A stretch of 31,657 bases of DNA, from positions 1 to 31,657 of IMG/VR virus record IMGVR_UViG_3300036851_000110. The stretch is one strand, 5' to 3'. The DNA is from a virus. How positions within the stretch are numbered: position 1 is the stretch's first letter; every line of letters starts with the position of its first letter. The notes below the pieces were generated by a model that was not told where the DNA came from, did no database searches, and was given only the letters and a program-made list of their open reading frames with translations. Shown one piece after another: positions 20,379-29,325 of this stretch. The position numbers were made by a program, and so were the translations under genes.

Positions 20379-20735
20379 ATGAGGTCGGACAGGCTCGCCG
20401 AGATAGTCGAGTTCGCCAATTCTGACGAGTTCAGAGCATACGCGGATGAAGAGCAGCGGAAACGCTACCGGCGACACAACCTGCGCAAAAACTACAGCAT
20501 CGACGACAGACGGATCGACGCGCAGGCGGAGAAGCAAGGCGGCGTCTGCTACATCTGCGGCAGTGCACCCGGAAAGCGCGGGCTCAACGTCGATCACTGC
20601 CATTCAACGGGCAAGGTCAGGAAGCTGCTTTGCACGCGCTGCAACACGGCGCTGGGCGCTCTTGAGGACAGAGAGCTACTTCCCAAGCTGATCGCCTACC
20701 TCAAAGAGCATTCGGGCCGAAAGGGTAGGAACTAG
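20379..20735 (+). CDS. Endonuclease VII-like HNH protein
   Basis: 118 residues from ATG 20379, with GGAG 6 nt upstream (a GTG at 20373 is possible). Residues 57-60 (CYIC) and 85-88 (CTRC) are two zinc-binding pairs around LNVDHCHSTGKVRKLLC (Asp72, His73, His75), followed by NTALGALED. This is the Phage_endo_7 (recombination endonuclease VII) signature. Unlike its neighbours it has a 58-bp non-coding leader and no overlap, as expected of an inserted selfish gene. It lies between the head closure and tail completion genes. Confidence 0.85.
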   Translation: MRSDRLAEIVEFANSDEFRAYADEEQRKRYRRHNLRKNYSIDDRRIDAQAEKQGGVCYICGSAPGKRGLNVDHCHSTGKVRKLLCTRCNTALGALEDRELLPKLIAYLKEHSGRKGRN

Positions 20736-20738
20736 GCA

Positions 20739-21176
20739 ATGCCACTCGCGGACATCAGACCGGCGCTGCGGGCCTACTTGCTCGCGGACGCCACCATCGC
20801 CGACGCGGTGGCCAACAGCCGCGTTCACCCCACGATCCTGCCTCAGGGCACCAACGGACCGGCGGTTCCGGCCATCGTCTACAACACCATATCCGAGGTG
20901 ACGGACCATCACACACAAGGTGCATCCGGCCTGGTCATGGTTCGAGTTCAGATCGACGCCTACGCCCAGACGGCCAGCGCAGCCGACAGTCTGGCGCGCG
21001 CCATCAAGGATCGCATAGACGGCGTGCGGGCGACCTGGTCCTACGGCACGGCCAGCCCGCAGGAAAGCGTCAACGTGCAAGGCGTGTTCGCAGAGAGCGC
21101 GCGCTCAGGGTACGAGCCCGACTCCAAGCTGCATCGCATGGGTAGGGATTACCTGGTGTGGTTCGAAGAGCGCTGA
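20739..21176 (+). CDS. Tail completion / tail-tube terminator-like protein (DUF3168)
   Basis: 145 residues. DIRPALRAYLLADATIADAV, RVHPTILPQGTNGPAVPAIVYN, then VRVQIDAYAQTASAADSLARAIKDRIDG and a C-terminal HRMGRDYLVWFEE fit DUF3168. This family includes proteins that cap the tail tube before it joins the head. It is three bases after the endonuclease VII gene. Confidence 0.8.
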   Translation: MPLADIRPALRAYLLADATIADAVANSRVHPTILPQGTNGPAVPAIVYNTISEVTDHHTQGASGLVMVRVQIDAYAQTASAADSLARAIKDRIDGVRATWSYGTASPQESVNVQGVFAESARSGYEPDSKLHRMGRDYLVWFEER

Positions 21177-21240
21177 CAGTCACGCGACCATATCGCGGCT
21201 GAGCACCTAACCACATTCACCCGTTCCGGCCGGCTCGCAG

Positions 21241-21281
21241 GCTCCTCAGGGCGTGCCCGGACTTACCTGCCCTTGAGGAGC
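21241..21281 (+). promoter_or_regulatory. Leader hairpin before the tail tube gene
   Basis: GCTCCTCAGGGC (21241-21252) pairs with GCCC-T-TGAGGAGC (21269-21281), 12 base pairs with one bulged T. The 132-bp gap here is unusual in an otherwise overlapping operon. The hairpin may protect or boost the mRNA of the abundant tail tube protein. A terminator is unlikely as no T-run follows. Confidence 0.5.
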
Positions 21282-21308
21282 GCGGAAACTGAGAAAGGAA
21301 ATCAGACA

Positions 21309-21767
21309 GTGACGACCCTCGCAAGCATCGGCCACCAGAACCTGTTCCAGATCTTCGATACGGCGGCTTCACCGGACACCTGGGTAACGGTTGCTGAGGT
21401 GACCAACATCACCCCGCCGCAGTTCGCCCGCGACGCGGTCGACGCCACTCATACCGAGAGCCCCGAGGCTTGGCGCGAGTTCATCCCCGGCCTGAAGGAC
21501 GCCGGGGAGATGAGCTGCGAACTCAACCTTGCTCCGGACACCGCCACCATGGATCTGGCGCTGGCTCAGTTCAATAGTGACACTCTCACTCAGGCACGGA
21601 TCCTGTTCGCCGACGGGACGCAGACCGGGCCGTCGCCGACGTGTTCGCGCTTCACGTGCTCGGGCGTCGTTACCGGCTTCCCTCTCGCGGCGCCGATGGA
21701 TGACAAAATGAGCGCCACCATCACGCTGAAGATCTCCGGCAAGCCGACGTTTGTCCGGGCCAGCTGA
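21309..21767 (+). CDS. Major tail tube protein
   Basis: 152 residues from GTG 21309, with AAAGGAAA upstream; the longer frame from 21273 begins in the leader hairpin. DTWVTVAEVTNITPPQFARDAVDATHTESPEAWREFIPGL-type blocks (VaeVtni, D.vD.THtes...re.ipGL.D.Ge....n) and the closing MSATITLKISGKP are the usual pattern of siphovirus tail tube proteins. It precedes the tail chaperone genes, as expected. Confidence 0.87.
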   Translation: MTTLASIGHQNLFQIFDTAASPDTWVTVAEVTNITPPQFARDAVDATHTESPEAWREFIPGLKDAGEMSCELNLAPDTATMDLALAQFNSDTLTQARILFADGTQTGPSPTCSRFTCSGVVTGFPLAAPMDDKMSATITLKISGKPTFVRAS

Positions 21768-22159
21768 TGAGCAAGGCAACGGGCGAGGTCGGCTTTGATG
21801 CCGACGGCGAGCGCTTCACTCTGACGTTCTCGATTGATGCGCTCTGCAATCTGGAGGAGGCTGCTGGCTGCAGCATCTCCAAGATCGGCGAAGGCTTGCG
21901 GGACGAAGGCAAGCCGCAACTTCGCACGATCAAAACCATGTTCTGGGCGGCGCTCACAGAGCGCCATCCGGACATGACTCAGAAGGATGCGAGCACACTC
22001 ATGGGCAAGATTGGGTTCGTCACGGCGGGCCGGCTTGTCCTGGAGGCGTTCGCGCTTGCGTTCCCAGATTCCGAGGTGGTGCCAGTCCCTTTGGAAATCA
22101 AGCCGAGGTCGAACAGCCGGCGTGCACCGACTGGAACCCGGCTCACCGCGAATGGGTAG
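21767..22159 (+). CDS. Tail assembly chaperone, short (G-type) product
   Basis: 130 residues from ATG 21767, one base into the tail tube stop. GEVGFDADGERFTLTFSIDA, LCNLEEAAGCSISKIGEGL, then FWAALTERHPDMTQKDASTL are shared with gene-transfer-agent and siphovirus tail chaperones (GTA TAC-like). The last 20 residues after the slippery site are low in complexity, as expected for the unshifted product. It prevents early assembly of the tape measure. Confidence 0.82.
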   Translation: MSKATGEVGFDADGERFTLTFSIDALCNLEEAAGCSISKIGEGLRDEGKPQLRTIKTMFWAALTERHPDMTQKDASTLMGKIGFVTAGRLVLEAFALAFPDSEVVPVPLEIKPRSNSRRAPTGTRLTANG

Positions 22160-22425
22160 CGCTTGGGCTTGACCCGGCGCTGTTCTGGAGCTGCACGCCC
22201 AAGAGGGCACACGCCATCTTCGACGGGCGACGCGAAGCTCTCCGACGCGATCACAACAACAGGGCATGGCTTGCGTGGCACATCGCTGTGCTGCCGCACC
22301 AGAAGCGCATGCCGTCCCTGAAATCCCTCCAGATCCCTGAACGCGAGCAGCGTCAGCAGACGTGGCGACAGCAGATGCAGGTCGCCCGTATGTGGACGGT
22401 CGCCCTTGGCGGAACGGTGCACTAG
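21767..22425 (+). CDS. Tail assembly chaperone, long (GT-type) product made by -1 frameshift
   Basis: From the heptamer C-CCT-TTG (22087-22093, zero-frame codons CCT TTG) the -1 frame stays open to TAG 22423-22425. It has no start codon of its own. The extension reads GNQAEVEQPACTDWNPAHRE, WVALGLDPALFWSCTPKRAH, AIFDGRREALRRDHNNRAWL, AWHIAVLPHQKRMP, ending MQVARMWTVALGGTVH. That is the typical second half of alphaproteobacterial phage tail chaperones. The predicted fusion is 219 residues. Frameshifting at this locus is almost universal in long-tailed phages. Confidence 0.8.
22087..22093 (+). promoter_or_regulatory. -1 frameshift slippery heptamer CCCTTTG
   Basis: Fits X-XXY-YYZ in the frame of the tail chaperone gene (CCT TTG re-read as CCC TTT). 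It is the only heptamer of this type I found in the overlap between the two frames. Confidence 0.75.
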
Positions 22426-22427
22426 AC

Positions 22428-22868
22428 ATGCTCACCATCAAGATGGACGGCCTCAAGGATTGCGAGGAAGCCCTGAACGAGCTGACCAACGCCACGGCGC
22501 GCAACGTTCTCCGGCGCGCGCTGATGCAGGCTGGTGAGCCCGTCAGGGCCGCTGCGGAGAGCCTGGCACCCGTGCGCACGGGAAAGCTGAAACAGGGCAT
22601 CGTCACGACGACGCAGCTCAGCAGGCGGCAGCGCAAGTCCAACCCGAAGCAGTCTGCGGTCGAGGTCTACGTTGGCGCGGGCGGTGACAGGGCATCGTTC
22701 GCGCATCTGGTCGAGTACGGCACGTCGGACACGGCGCCGAAACCTTTCCTGAGGCCGGCTATCGACGCCAATCAGAGCGAAGTCATCACGTCGTTCGTGG
22801 ACATCCTGAAGGCTGAGGTCAGCAAGGCGCTGGCGCGTGCGCGCCGCAAGGCAGCGAAAGGAGCCTGA
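22428..22868 (+). CDS. HK97 gp10-like tail/neck protein
   Basis: 146 residues from ATG 22428, two bases after the frameshifted stop. MDGLKDCEEALNEL, then RNVLRRALMQAGEPVRAAAESLAPVRTGKLK, and AHLVEYGTSDTAPKPFLRPA fit the HK97 gp10 family. Such genes usually lie between the head closure and tail completion genes. Here it lies between the chaperone and the tape measure, which is unusual. Confidence 0.82.
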   Translation: MLTIKMDGLKDCEEALNELTNATARNVLRRALMQAGEPVRAAAESLAPVRTGKLKQGIVTTTQLSRRQRKSNPKQSAVEVYVGAGGDRASFAHLVEYGTSDTAPKPFLRPAIDANQSEVITSFVDILKAEVSKALARARRKAAKGA

Positions 22869-22871
22869 GAC

Positions 22872-24734
22872 ATGAGCGAGGCTGTTGCGGCCGTCCGCTT
22901 TGATATCTCTGCCGAGACCGCCAAGCTACAGGAGGGCGTGAGGAAGGCGAATGCCATCCTGGCTCAGCTCCGTGGCCAAGCCACTGGCATTGAGGCGGCA
23001 TTCTCTCGCCTTGGGAGCATGCTGGCCGGCGTGTTCGCCGTCAGCAGCATCACCACTTTCATCGGTCACGCCGTCGAGGCGGGCGCGAAGGTGGACGACC
23101 TGGCTGCGCAGGCCGGCCTGACCACCGTCGAGTTTCAGGAGCTGGCATTCGCGCTGCGTAAAGCAGGCGTCGAGCAGGAGGCAATGTCGGCGGCGTTCGC
23201 GGTGTTCGGCCGCAACCTGTCCGACCTGAACCGCGGCACGGGCTCGCTGCTCGACTTCACGAGGCGGTTCGCACCGGCTCTTGGCGAGCAGCTCAGGGGC
23301 GTCAGGGATACGTCTGAGGCCTTCCGCATCCTGGTCAGCTTCCTTGGCACGCTCACCGATCGGACCGATCAGCTGAGGGTGGCTCAGGTAGCTCTTGGCC
23401 GGCAGGGTTCCAGGCTGGCTGTTGAGGCGGCGAGCATCGGCGATGGACTGAACGCGGCCAGACTGGCAGCGCACCGGGCCAACGTGGTGTTCTCTGAGGA
23501 ACAGGCGGCGGCTCTAGAGACAGCTCAACAGTCTTGGCGGGATCTCGGAAACGCGATCACCGTCACGACCGGAAAGATTATTGCGGCGCTCGTCACCATG
23601 GGCACGCGACCGCGCGTTGTCGACGCTGAGGGCCTTCAGGCCCAGATCGACATGCTCACGCAGGTTCGCGACCGTGCCGGTCTAGCAGGCCAGAGCGTTC
23701 AGCGCCTCGACCGTGACATCGCGCGCCTGAGACTCCGCCTTGAGGAGAGCCGGCACGCTGCAGACAACTTCCTGGGCCAGATGGGGCAGCCGGCGCCGCC
23801 GCCGCCATCCGGCATTGAGGACACAGACAGGATCAAGGCGGCTCAGGCGGCTCTGCAGCTCCTGCAGTCTCGCCTCCAGGCGATACCGCCGGCTGCGTTC
23901 CAGATGAGCGCGGCATTCCGGCAGGCGCTGGGTGCGTCGATCGCCGTCATAAACCTGACTGCCGATGTCGAGCAGCGCGGTGCCATGGCTACCGCCGCGG
24001 CCAATCAGATGCGGCTGCAGGCATATCAGGCTTACACGGCTGCCCTTGGCGCGTCGCTACCGCTGCAGGAGCAGCACGCCATGAGGGTCGCTCAGATCAA
24101 TCTGGCGATCCAAGATCAGGCGATGCGGCAGCTCGCATTGAACCAAGCGAATCTCGATTACCAGACCGGGCTTATGAACCTTGCGACTCAGATGGGCGCG
24201 GTCGTCACGCCCATGGAGGCCTACCGGCTGAAGCTGGAGCAGATCGCTCAGACCATCCGCGCCAACCCTGAGCTTGCCGGCAGGATGGCGGGCGCGAACA
24301 CGAGGGCGGCGGCGACCATGGTCGCGGCCTACGCTGGCGCTGCCAACGATATCGCCGGCAACCTGAGCCAGATGTTCCAGAAAAATAAGGGGCTGTCGGC
24401 TGCCGCGGCGATCATCTCCGGCTTGGCTGGCGCGGCAAGGGCAATCGAGATCTACGGCCCGACGCCTTGGGGCTGGGCGGCTGCCGCGTCGGCCGCTGCT
24501 CTGGGCGTGGCGAATGCGGCCAAGATCATGTCCCAGAGTGAGAGCGGCACGGGCGCGCCAAGCTCTGGCGGCGGACAGGCTCCCCCTGAGGCGCCGCAGA
24601 TGTCGACTTCTCAGGCTTTCACAATCTCAGTGGCACCGGGCCGGTACAGTCATGATGAGGTGATGCAGATCATCGCTGACATCAATGACCGCGTGCAGAA
24701 CGGCGCCACCCTCATCTCGACGCAGGTCCGCTGA
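22872..24734 (+). CDS. Tail tape measure protein
   Basis: 620 residues from ATG 22872, with a strong AAAGGAG. VRFDISAETAKLQEGVRKAN at the start, hydrophobic segments (about 50-66 and 515-560), long Ala/Gln-rich helices and a Gly/Pro-rich hinge near 310 are typical. At about 1.5 Angstrom per residue the length predicts a tail near 90 nm. It fixes tail length and takes part in DNA entry. It follows the tail chaperone genes, as usual. Confidence 0.88.
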   Translation: MSEAVAAVRFDISAETAKLQEGVRKANAILAQLRGQATGIEAAFSRLGSMLAGVFAVSSITTFIGHAVEAGAKVDDLAAQAGLTTVEFQELAFALRKAGVEQEAMSAAFAVFGRNLSDLNRGTGSLLDFTRRFAPALGEQLRGVRDTSEAFRILVSFLGTLTDRTDQLRVAQVALGRQGSRLAVEAASIGDGLNAARLAAHRANVVFSEEQAAALETAQQSWRDLGNAITVTTGKIIAALVTMGTRPRVVDAEGLQAQIDMLTQVRDRAGLAGQSVQRLDRDIARLRLRLEESRHAADNFLGQMGQPAPPPPSGIEDTDRIKAAQAALQLLQSRLQAIPPAAFQMSAAFRQALGASIAVINLTADVEQRGAMATAAANQMRLQAYQAYTAALGASLPLQEQHAMRVAQINLAIQDQAMRQLALNQANLDYQTGLMNLATQMGAVVTPMEAYRLKLEQIAQTIRANPELAGRMAGANTRAAATMVAAYAGAANDIAGNLSQMFQKNKGLSAAAAIISGLAGAARAIEIYGPTPWGWAAAASAAALGVANAAKIMSQSESGTGAPSSGGGQAPPEAPQMSTSQAFTISVAPGRYSHDEVMQIIADINDRVQNGATLISTQVR

Positions 24735-25558
24735 TGATCGTCATTTCGAGCTCGCTCGCGCTATCGCCCACGCCGACGAACCCGCTCAACACGCCGGTGT
24801 TCGGATGGGAGAGCCTCGTCACCGCGGAGAGCGTGACGGCCACCTCGTCGGCGGCCGACTTCCCTGCCTCAAACGTGGCAAACAACAGCACCAACTTGCG
24901 CTGGGTAGCCGACCCTGGCTCCCCGGCGGTCGATCAGTACCTTGAAGTCAGCATCGCCGAGGTGGACCCGATCGACTATCTCGCGGTCGCGGTCCACAAC
25001 TTCGGCAGCGACGGCATTCCAGTGTCGGTCGAGGGCTCGATCGGCGGTTCGCCCGAGTGGTTCGAGCTGACATCCCCGCAGATGTTGGCGAACGACGATC
25101 CCGTGATCTTCCGCTTCACGCCTCAGAGTCTGAGCGGCATCCGCCTCAGGATGCAGCCGGGCGTCGACGCGCCTTACGTGGCGGTGCTCTACGTCGGCAA
25201 GCTGCTCGTCTGCGAACGCGGCACCCACCAGGATTACCAGCCGATCAATCTCGCGCGCGACACCAACGCGCCGATCGGCATCAGCGAGTCCGGGCATTTC
25301 CTGGGACGCGTCGTCATCAGTGAGAGCCGCGCGTCGCCGTTCGCGCTCAAGCTGCTGCGGGCGACTTGGTATCGCCAGACGATGGACCCGATGGTCAGGG
25401 TTCTCCGCACGACGCCGGTCTTCTTCGCGTGGAAGCCGACGGAGTTCCCGAACGATGTCGGGTTTGTATTCGTCACCAACAACCCGAAACCCACCCGGCA
25501 CTTCGACACCGGCACCATGGCTATCGACTTCCAAATGACGGGCGTCGCAGTGGCATGA
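24734..25558 (+). CDS. Distal tail protein with discoidin-like domain
   Basis: 274 residues, start overlapping the tape measure stop. Residues about 30-160 (TATSSAADFPASNVANNSTN, LRWVADPG, DQYLEVSIAEVDPIDYLAVA, GIRLRM) resemble a galactose-binding (F5/8 type C) fold. The C-terminal half (HFLGRVVISESRASPF, PVFFAWKPTEFPNDVGFVFV) is a tail-tip type beta region. By position it probably forms the base of the tail tip. Confidence 0.65.
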   Translation: MIVISSSLALSPTPTNPLNTPVFGWESLVTAESVTATSSAADFPASNVANNSTNLRWVADPGSPAVDQYLEVSIAEVDPIDYLAVAVHNFGSDGIPVSVEGSIGGSPEWFELTSPQMLANDDPVIFRFTPQSLSGIRLRMQPGVDAPYVAVLYVGKLLVCERGTHQDYQPINLARDTNAPIGISESGHFLGRVVISESRASPFALKLLRATWYRQTMDPMVRVLRTTPVFFAWKPTEFPNDVGFVFVTNNPKPTRHFDTGTMAIDFQMTGVAVA

Positions 25559-27717
25559 CGAAGGTCCTGGAATACGTCGAGCTCGAAACCCGGCCTTGGG
25601 TGGACGATCAGTCACCGCCGGCGGACGATATCGTCTGGCGCTTCACCATGCCGACGGAGTTCACGCCAAAGGATATAGACGCAATCCCGTCCGTTCGGTC
25701 TGTCAGCTTCACGCCGGCAACGATCAGTCTTGGCGAGAACCTGGGAACGCGCGCGAGCCTCACGATCACGTTCCAGGATCACAAGCACATCTTCAACGGG
25801 GAGCCGTTCGACCAAGGTACGTTCTTTGCCAAGTGGCGCGGGCGATACCTCACTCGCTTCCGCGGCAGGCCGGTGCGTTGGATCAGGGGCGTGCTCGGCC
25901 AATCGCTCGCCGAGATGGAGACTTGGCACTTCGTGGCCGAGAGCGTGAGCGGGCCGACGCCTGATGGCGCCTACACGCTCGTCGCTCAGGACATCCTGAA
26001 ACTGGCCGACGATGACCGCGCCTTGGCGCCACGTCCGACGCGCGGCTTCCTGGTCGCTCCGATCGACACCGACGACACAGCGGCCACGATGGGTCCAACA
26101 GGAATCGGCAACATCGATTATTCGGCATCGGGCTTCGTGGCGATTGCCGGTAAGGAGGTCGCCTCGTTCACACGATCCGGCGACGCCTTGACGATCACTC
26201 GCGCGCTCGCGGTGCCGGGCACGACGTATGAGACGGAGGTGGTCGAGCACGATGCCGGCGCTCGCGTGCAGCAATGTCTTGCCTACCTGGCCGATGATCC
26301 CGCCGACATCATCTACGACCTGTTGACCACATTCGGCGGAGTGGACCCTAGCTATATCGACCTGGCGGCCTGGCAGACAGAGACCGCCACGTACCTGCAG
26401 ACGCTGTACACGGGTTTCATCACCGAGCCGACTGGTGTAAACAAGCTCGTCTCCGAGCTGATCGAGCAGGCATCGCTTGCGGTGTGGTGGGACGCCATCG
26501 CCCAGACGGTGCGCCTCCAGGTCCTGCGTCCTGTCTCGACCGCGTCAGCCGTCTTCAGCGAGGATAAGTTCCTAGCGCGGTCTCTGAAGACGCAGGAGCA
26601 GCCCGGCAAGAGGATATCCGAGGTCCTCTTCTATTACGGGCTCCGGGAACCTCTGAGACCAATCGACGAGGATGACAACTACCGGGCCATCATTCTGACG
26701 ACGGACCCGACGGCGGGGACAGAGTATGGGGGCGTGGTCACCAAGACGATCAAGTCGCGGTGGGTGCCGTTCGGCGCGGGGCAGACGGCCACGCGCGCAA
26801 GCAACAACCTGCTGGGCCGCTTCCGTGACCCGCCTCGCCGGGTCAACTTCGACACGTGGCGCTTTGCTCCTGACGTGCCAGAGCTCGGCGGCGGCTACCA
26901 GTTCGGGTGGACCGAAAACACGGATAAGGACGGCATCCCTGCTCTCGCACCGATCCAGGTGACGCGGCTGAACCCGTCACCTGAGAAGTATGCCGTCGAG
27001 GCCGAGGAGGTCCTCTTCACCTTCTTCGATCAGGCCGATCTGGCGAATCGCGTCATCACCATCCCGAGCAACATCAACAATGTCAACCTCAGGGAGATGC
27101 ATGACACGATCTATCCGCCGATCACGGAGGATGATCTCAGCGCATCTCCGCCCGTAACTGTGACGTGCGTAATCGCCGATGGAGTCATCGTCGGCAGCAC
27201 CAGCACTTCCCTACCGGCGTTCGACGTGGGCGACTGGCTCATCGGCTTCACGCCGCTGTTGCAGCTCAACGGCCGCATCCAGGGCAAGGGCGGCAACGGA
27301 GCGAGCGCCGATACCATTGCCGCAGGGCAAGCGGGCGGTGTCGCTCTCTTCTCGCGTCACAGCATCGACGTGGAATACGGCGCATCCGCCGAGATATGGG
27401 GCGGTGCCGGTGGCGGCGGAATGAGCATAGGAAGCGACGCTTTTGGTGGCGGCGGCGGTGCAGGCCAGTTGCCCGGCTCCGGCGGCAGCGCGACTGGTGG
27501 ATTTCCAGGAAGTCCAGGAACGACGGACGACGGTGGGGATAGCGGCACGCCATCGAGCACCGCAGGCGACGGCGGCGATCCTGGCCAGCCGGGCAATACC
27601 GGAGCGTTCGGGTTTGTCTTCACTGCTGGCGGTGCGGCGGGCTCTGCCATCGATGGCGTCAGCTTCGTAAACGTGGTCAGCGGCAGCGCCGACGTGCGCG
27701 GCGCCACGGTCAACTGA
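25555..27717 (+). CDS. Tail tip protein with glycine-rich adhesin-like C-terminus
   Basis: 720 residues from ATG 25555 (ATGA overlap); a longer frame from 25366 is a shadow. Residues 1-450 are hub-like (ETRPWVDDQSPPADDIVWRF, SLGENLGTRASLTITFQDHK, LISELIEQASLAVWWD-type region). From about residue 575 the protein is Gly-rich (RIQGKGGNGASADTIAAGQA, then IWGGAGGGG, FGGGGGAGQLPGSGG), resembling polyglycine regions of receptor-binding adhesins such as T-even gp38. It may combine baseplate hub and receptor contact. Confidence 0.7.
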   Translation: MTKVLEYVELETRPWVDDQSPPADDIVWRFTMPTEFTPKDIDAIPSVRSVSFTPATISLGENLGTRASLTITFQDHKHIFNGEPFDQGTFFAKWRGRYLTRFRGRPVRWIRGVLGQSLAEMETWHFVAESVSGPTPDGAYTLVAQDILKLADDDRALAPRPTRGFLVAPIDTDDTAATMGPTGIGNIDYSASGFVAIAGKEVASFTRSGDALTITRALAVPGTTYETEVVEHDAGARVQQCLAYLADDPADIIYDLLTTFGGVDPSYIDLAAWQTETATYLQTLYTGFITEPTGVNKLVSELIEQASLAVWWDAIAQTVRLQVLRPVSTASAVFSEDKFLARSLKTQEQPGKRISEVLFYYGLREPLRPIDEDDNYRAIILTTDPTAGTEYGGVVTKTIKSRWVPFGAGQTATRASNNLLGRFRDPPRRVNFDTWRFAPDVPELGGGYQFGWTENTDKDGIPALAPIQVTRLNPSPEKYAVEAEEVLFTFFDQADLANRVITIPSNINNVNLREMHDTIYPPITEDDLSASPPVTVTCVIADGVIVGSTSTSLPAFDVGDWLIGFTPLLQLNGRIQGKGGNGASADTIAAGQAGGVALFSRHSIDVEYGASAEIWGGAGGGGMSIGSDAFGGGGGAGQLPGSGGSATGGFPGSPGTTDDGGDSGTPSSTAGDGGDPGQPGNTGAFGFVFTAGGAAGSAIDGVSFVNVVSGSADVRGATVN

Positions 27718-27726
27718 GGGCAGACA

Positions 27727-29325
27727 ATGGCTTTTGCAGCATGGCAAGCGACGATCGTTGACGACGCCGGCAACGTCCAGGAGAATGCGTCTATTGAGGT
27801 GCTGCGCGATATCGCCGGCCAGCCTCCGGCGCAGTGCTACTCGGACCGCAACGGCACTGATCCGATCGGCAGCACGTTCAACGCCGATTCTGACGGCTTC
27901 GTCAGGTTCTTCGTTGCCGGGGGCGCCTACCAGATCACCGCGACGCTCGGCGCGTTCTCGCGCGTTTGGCGCTACGTGGCGATCGGCACGGCGGGTGAAA
28001 CTGACTTAGCCGGGATTACGCCGGTCGGCGCCGCCGGCACTTACCTGCGAAGCGATGGCGTAGGCCTTGGGTGGGCTCCTATAAGCCTCGACAACGAAGA
28101 CTGGCTTACTGGGCGCAATGCTGGGGACGATGCCGACCTCAATATGTTCCGGGTCAATGAGTTTAACTACACCGAGTTCGAAAATCCGATTTTCTACGAT
28201 AATGGCGAGGGCTTCAACGATCGGCACGCGATCTTCTCCATCGAGCGTCACATCACGACTATTCCGACCGATATCTTCCCTAACATCTGGTCTCTTGCCC
28301 AGGGCAGAGGGGACAACACCAACTTCGTGGGCGTTGCCGGCGCTGATCTACGAGCCTACGACAACGATGACATAACTGCCTTGACCAAGGGGTGTCTGTA
28401 CGCCCTGCAGCTCGTGGTCCGCCCGCTAGTGGAGCGAAACAATTCCCCGTTCGATGATGTTGTCGGCATCAACATCGTCAATGTCGGAACAGTGGCGGGG
28501 GTGGAAGCGATCTTTGTCGGCGAGGGCAGTTCGCCGATCGTCGGCAACCACTGGCAGGCGATTATAGGCAATAACGCTGATAGCGAATGCGTCCTACGCT
28601 CAACCGGCACGCATGACTATGGTATCGACTTCTTCAGCGTCTCTCCTGCGACGTTTAACCAAGCCGCCATCCGCATCCCGAACAATACCACGATTGTTGC
28701 CAGGAACTCTGGGGGTGATGGCGACCTCCCCATCGCTATAGTTGACGGTGACGATATAGTCATTATTGGGGACGGGATTGGTATCGTTCCTGAGGCCTCA
28801 ACTGTATTTGTAGACGTGACTACCTTTTCGGTGGGCTCCACCAGTGTGTTTTTTGACAATATTCCAACAACTGCAAGTGCAGCCAACGCCAACCTGGATG
28901 CGGCGAACAGCAATCGGCTGCGCAGGTCCACATCCAGCGGGGCGTTCAAGCGCAACGTGGAGGACATCGAGTCCGATAGAGTCGCTAGTGTCATCAGCGC
29001 TCTTCGGCCGGTGTGGTTCCGGTCCGACATTCCGACCGATAGACAAGATTGGTCGTGGTACGGACTGATTGCCGAGGAGGTGGCGGCCGTCGACCCCCGG
29101 CTCGCGGAATGGGGCTACAATGACGACGACTATGAGGCTGTGTCTGATGAAAATGGAAAGCAACGGAGGCGCGTTGGACGCCGGCTGAAGCCGGACGCGA
29201 CCCTGAAACCTGTCAATGTGGCGTACAGCCATGTGGGTGTCTTTGCGCTCGCGGCTGCTCAACGCGGCTTGGCACGCATCGCCGAAATCGAGACTAGGCT
29301 AACAAACCTGGAGAATGAGAAATGA
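27727..29325 (+). CDS. Tail spike/fibre with C-terminal S74 intramolecular chaperone
   Basis: 532 residues from ATG 27727. The N-terminal 95 residues (FAAWQATIVDDAGNVQENAS, FFVAGGAYQITATLG, VAIGTAGETD) are a common particle-binding head of phage spikes. The middle is beta-rich, probably a trimeric helix. From about residue 400 it is a peptidase S74 domain, with Ser403 and Lys408 in STSSGAFKRNVEDI fitting the Ser-Lys pair, and YGLIAEEVAAVDPRL further on. S74 domains fold the trimer and then cut themselves off. This is probably the host-range determinant. Confidence 0.87.
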   Translation: MAFAAWQATIVDDAGNVQENASIEVLRDIAGQPPAQCYSDRNGTDPIGSTFNADSDGFVRFFVAGGAYQITATLGAFSRVWRYVAIGTAGETDLAGITPVGAAGTYLRSDGVGLGWAPISLDNEDWLTGRNAGDDADLNMFRVNEFNYTEFENPIFYDNGEGFNDRHAIFSIERHITTIPTDIFPNIWSLAQGRGDNTNFVGVAGADLRAYDNDDITALTKGCLYALQLVVRPLVERNNSPFDDVVGINIVNVGTVAGVEAIFVGEGSSPIVGNHWQAIIGNNADSECVLRSTGTHDYGIDFFSVSPATFNQAAIRIPNNTTIVARNSGGDGDLPIAIVDGDDIVIIGDGIGIVPEASTVFVDVTTFSVGSTSVFFDNIPTTASAANANLDAANSNRLRRSTSSGAFKRNVEDIESDRVASVISALRPVWFRSDIPTDRQDWSWYGLIAEEVAAVDPRLAEWGYNDDDYEAVSDENGKQRRRVGRRLKPDATLKPVNVAYSHVGVFALAAAQRGLARIAEIETRLTNLENEK

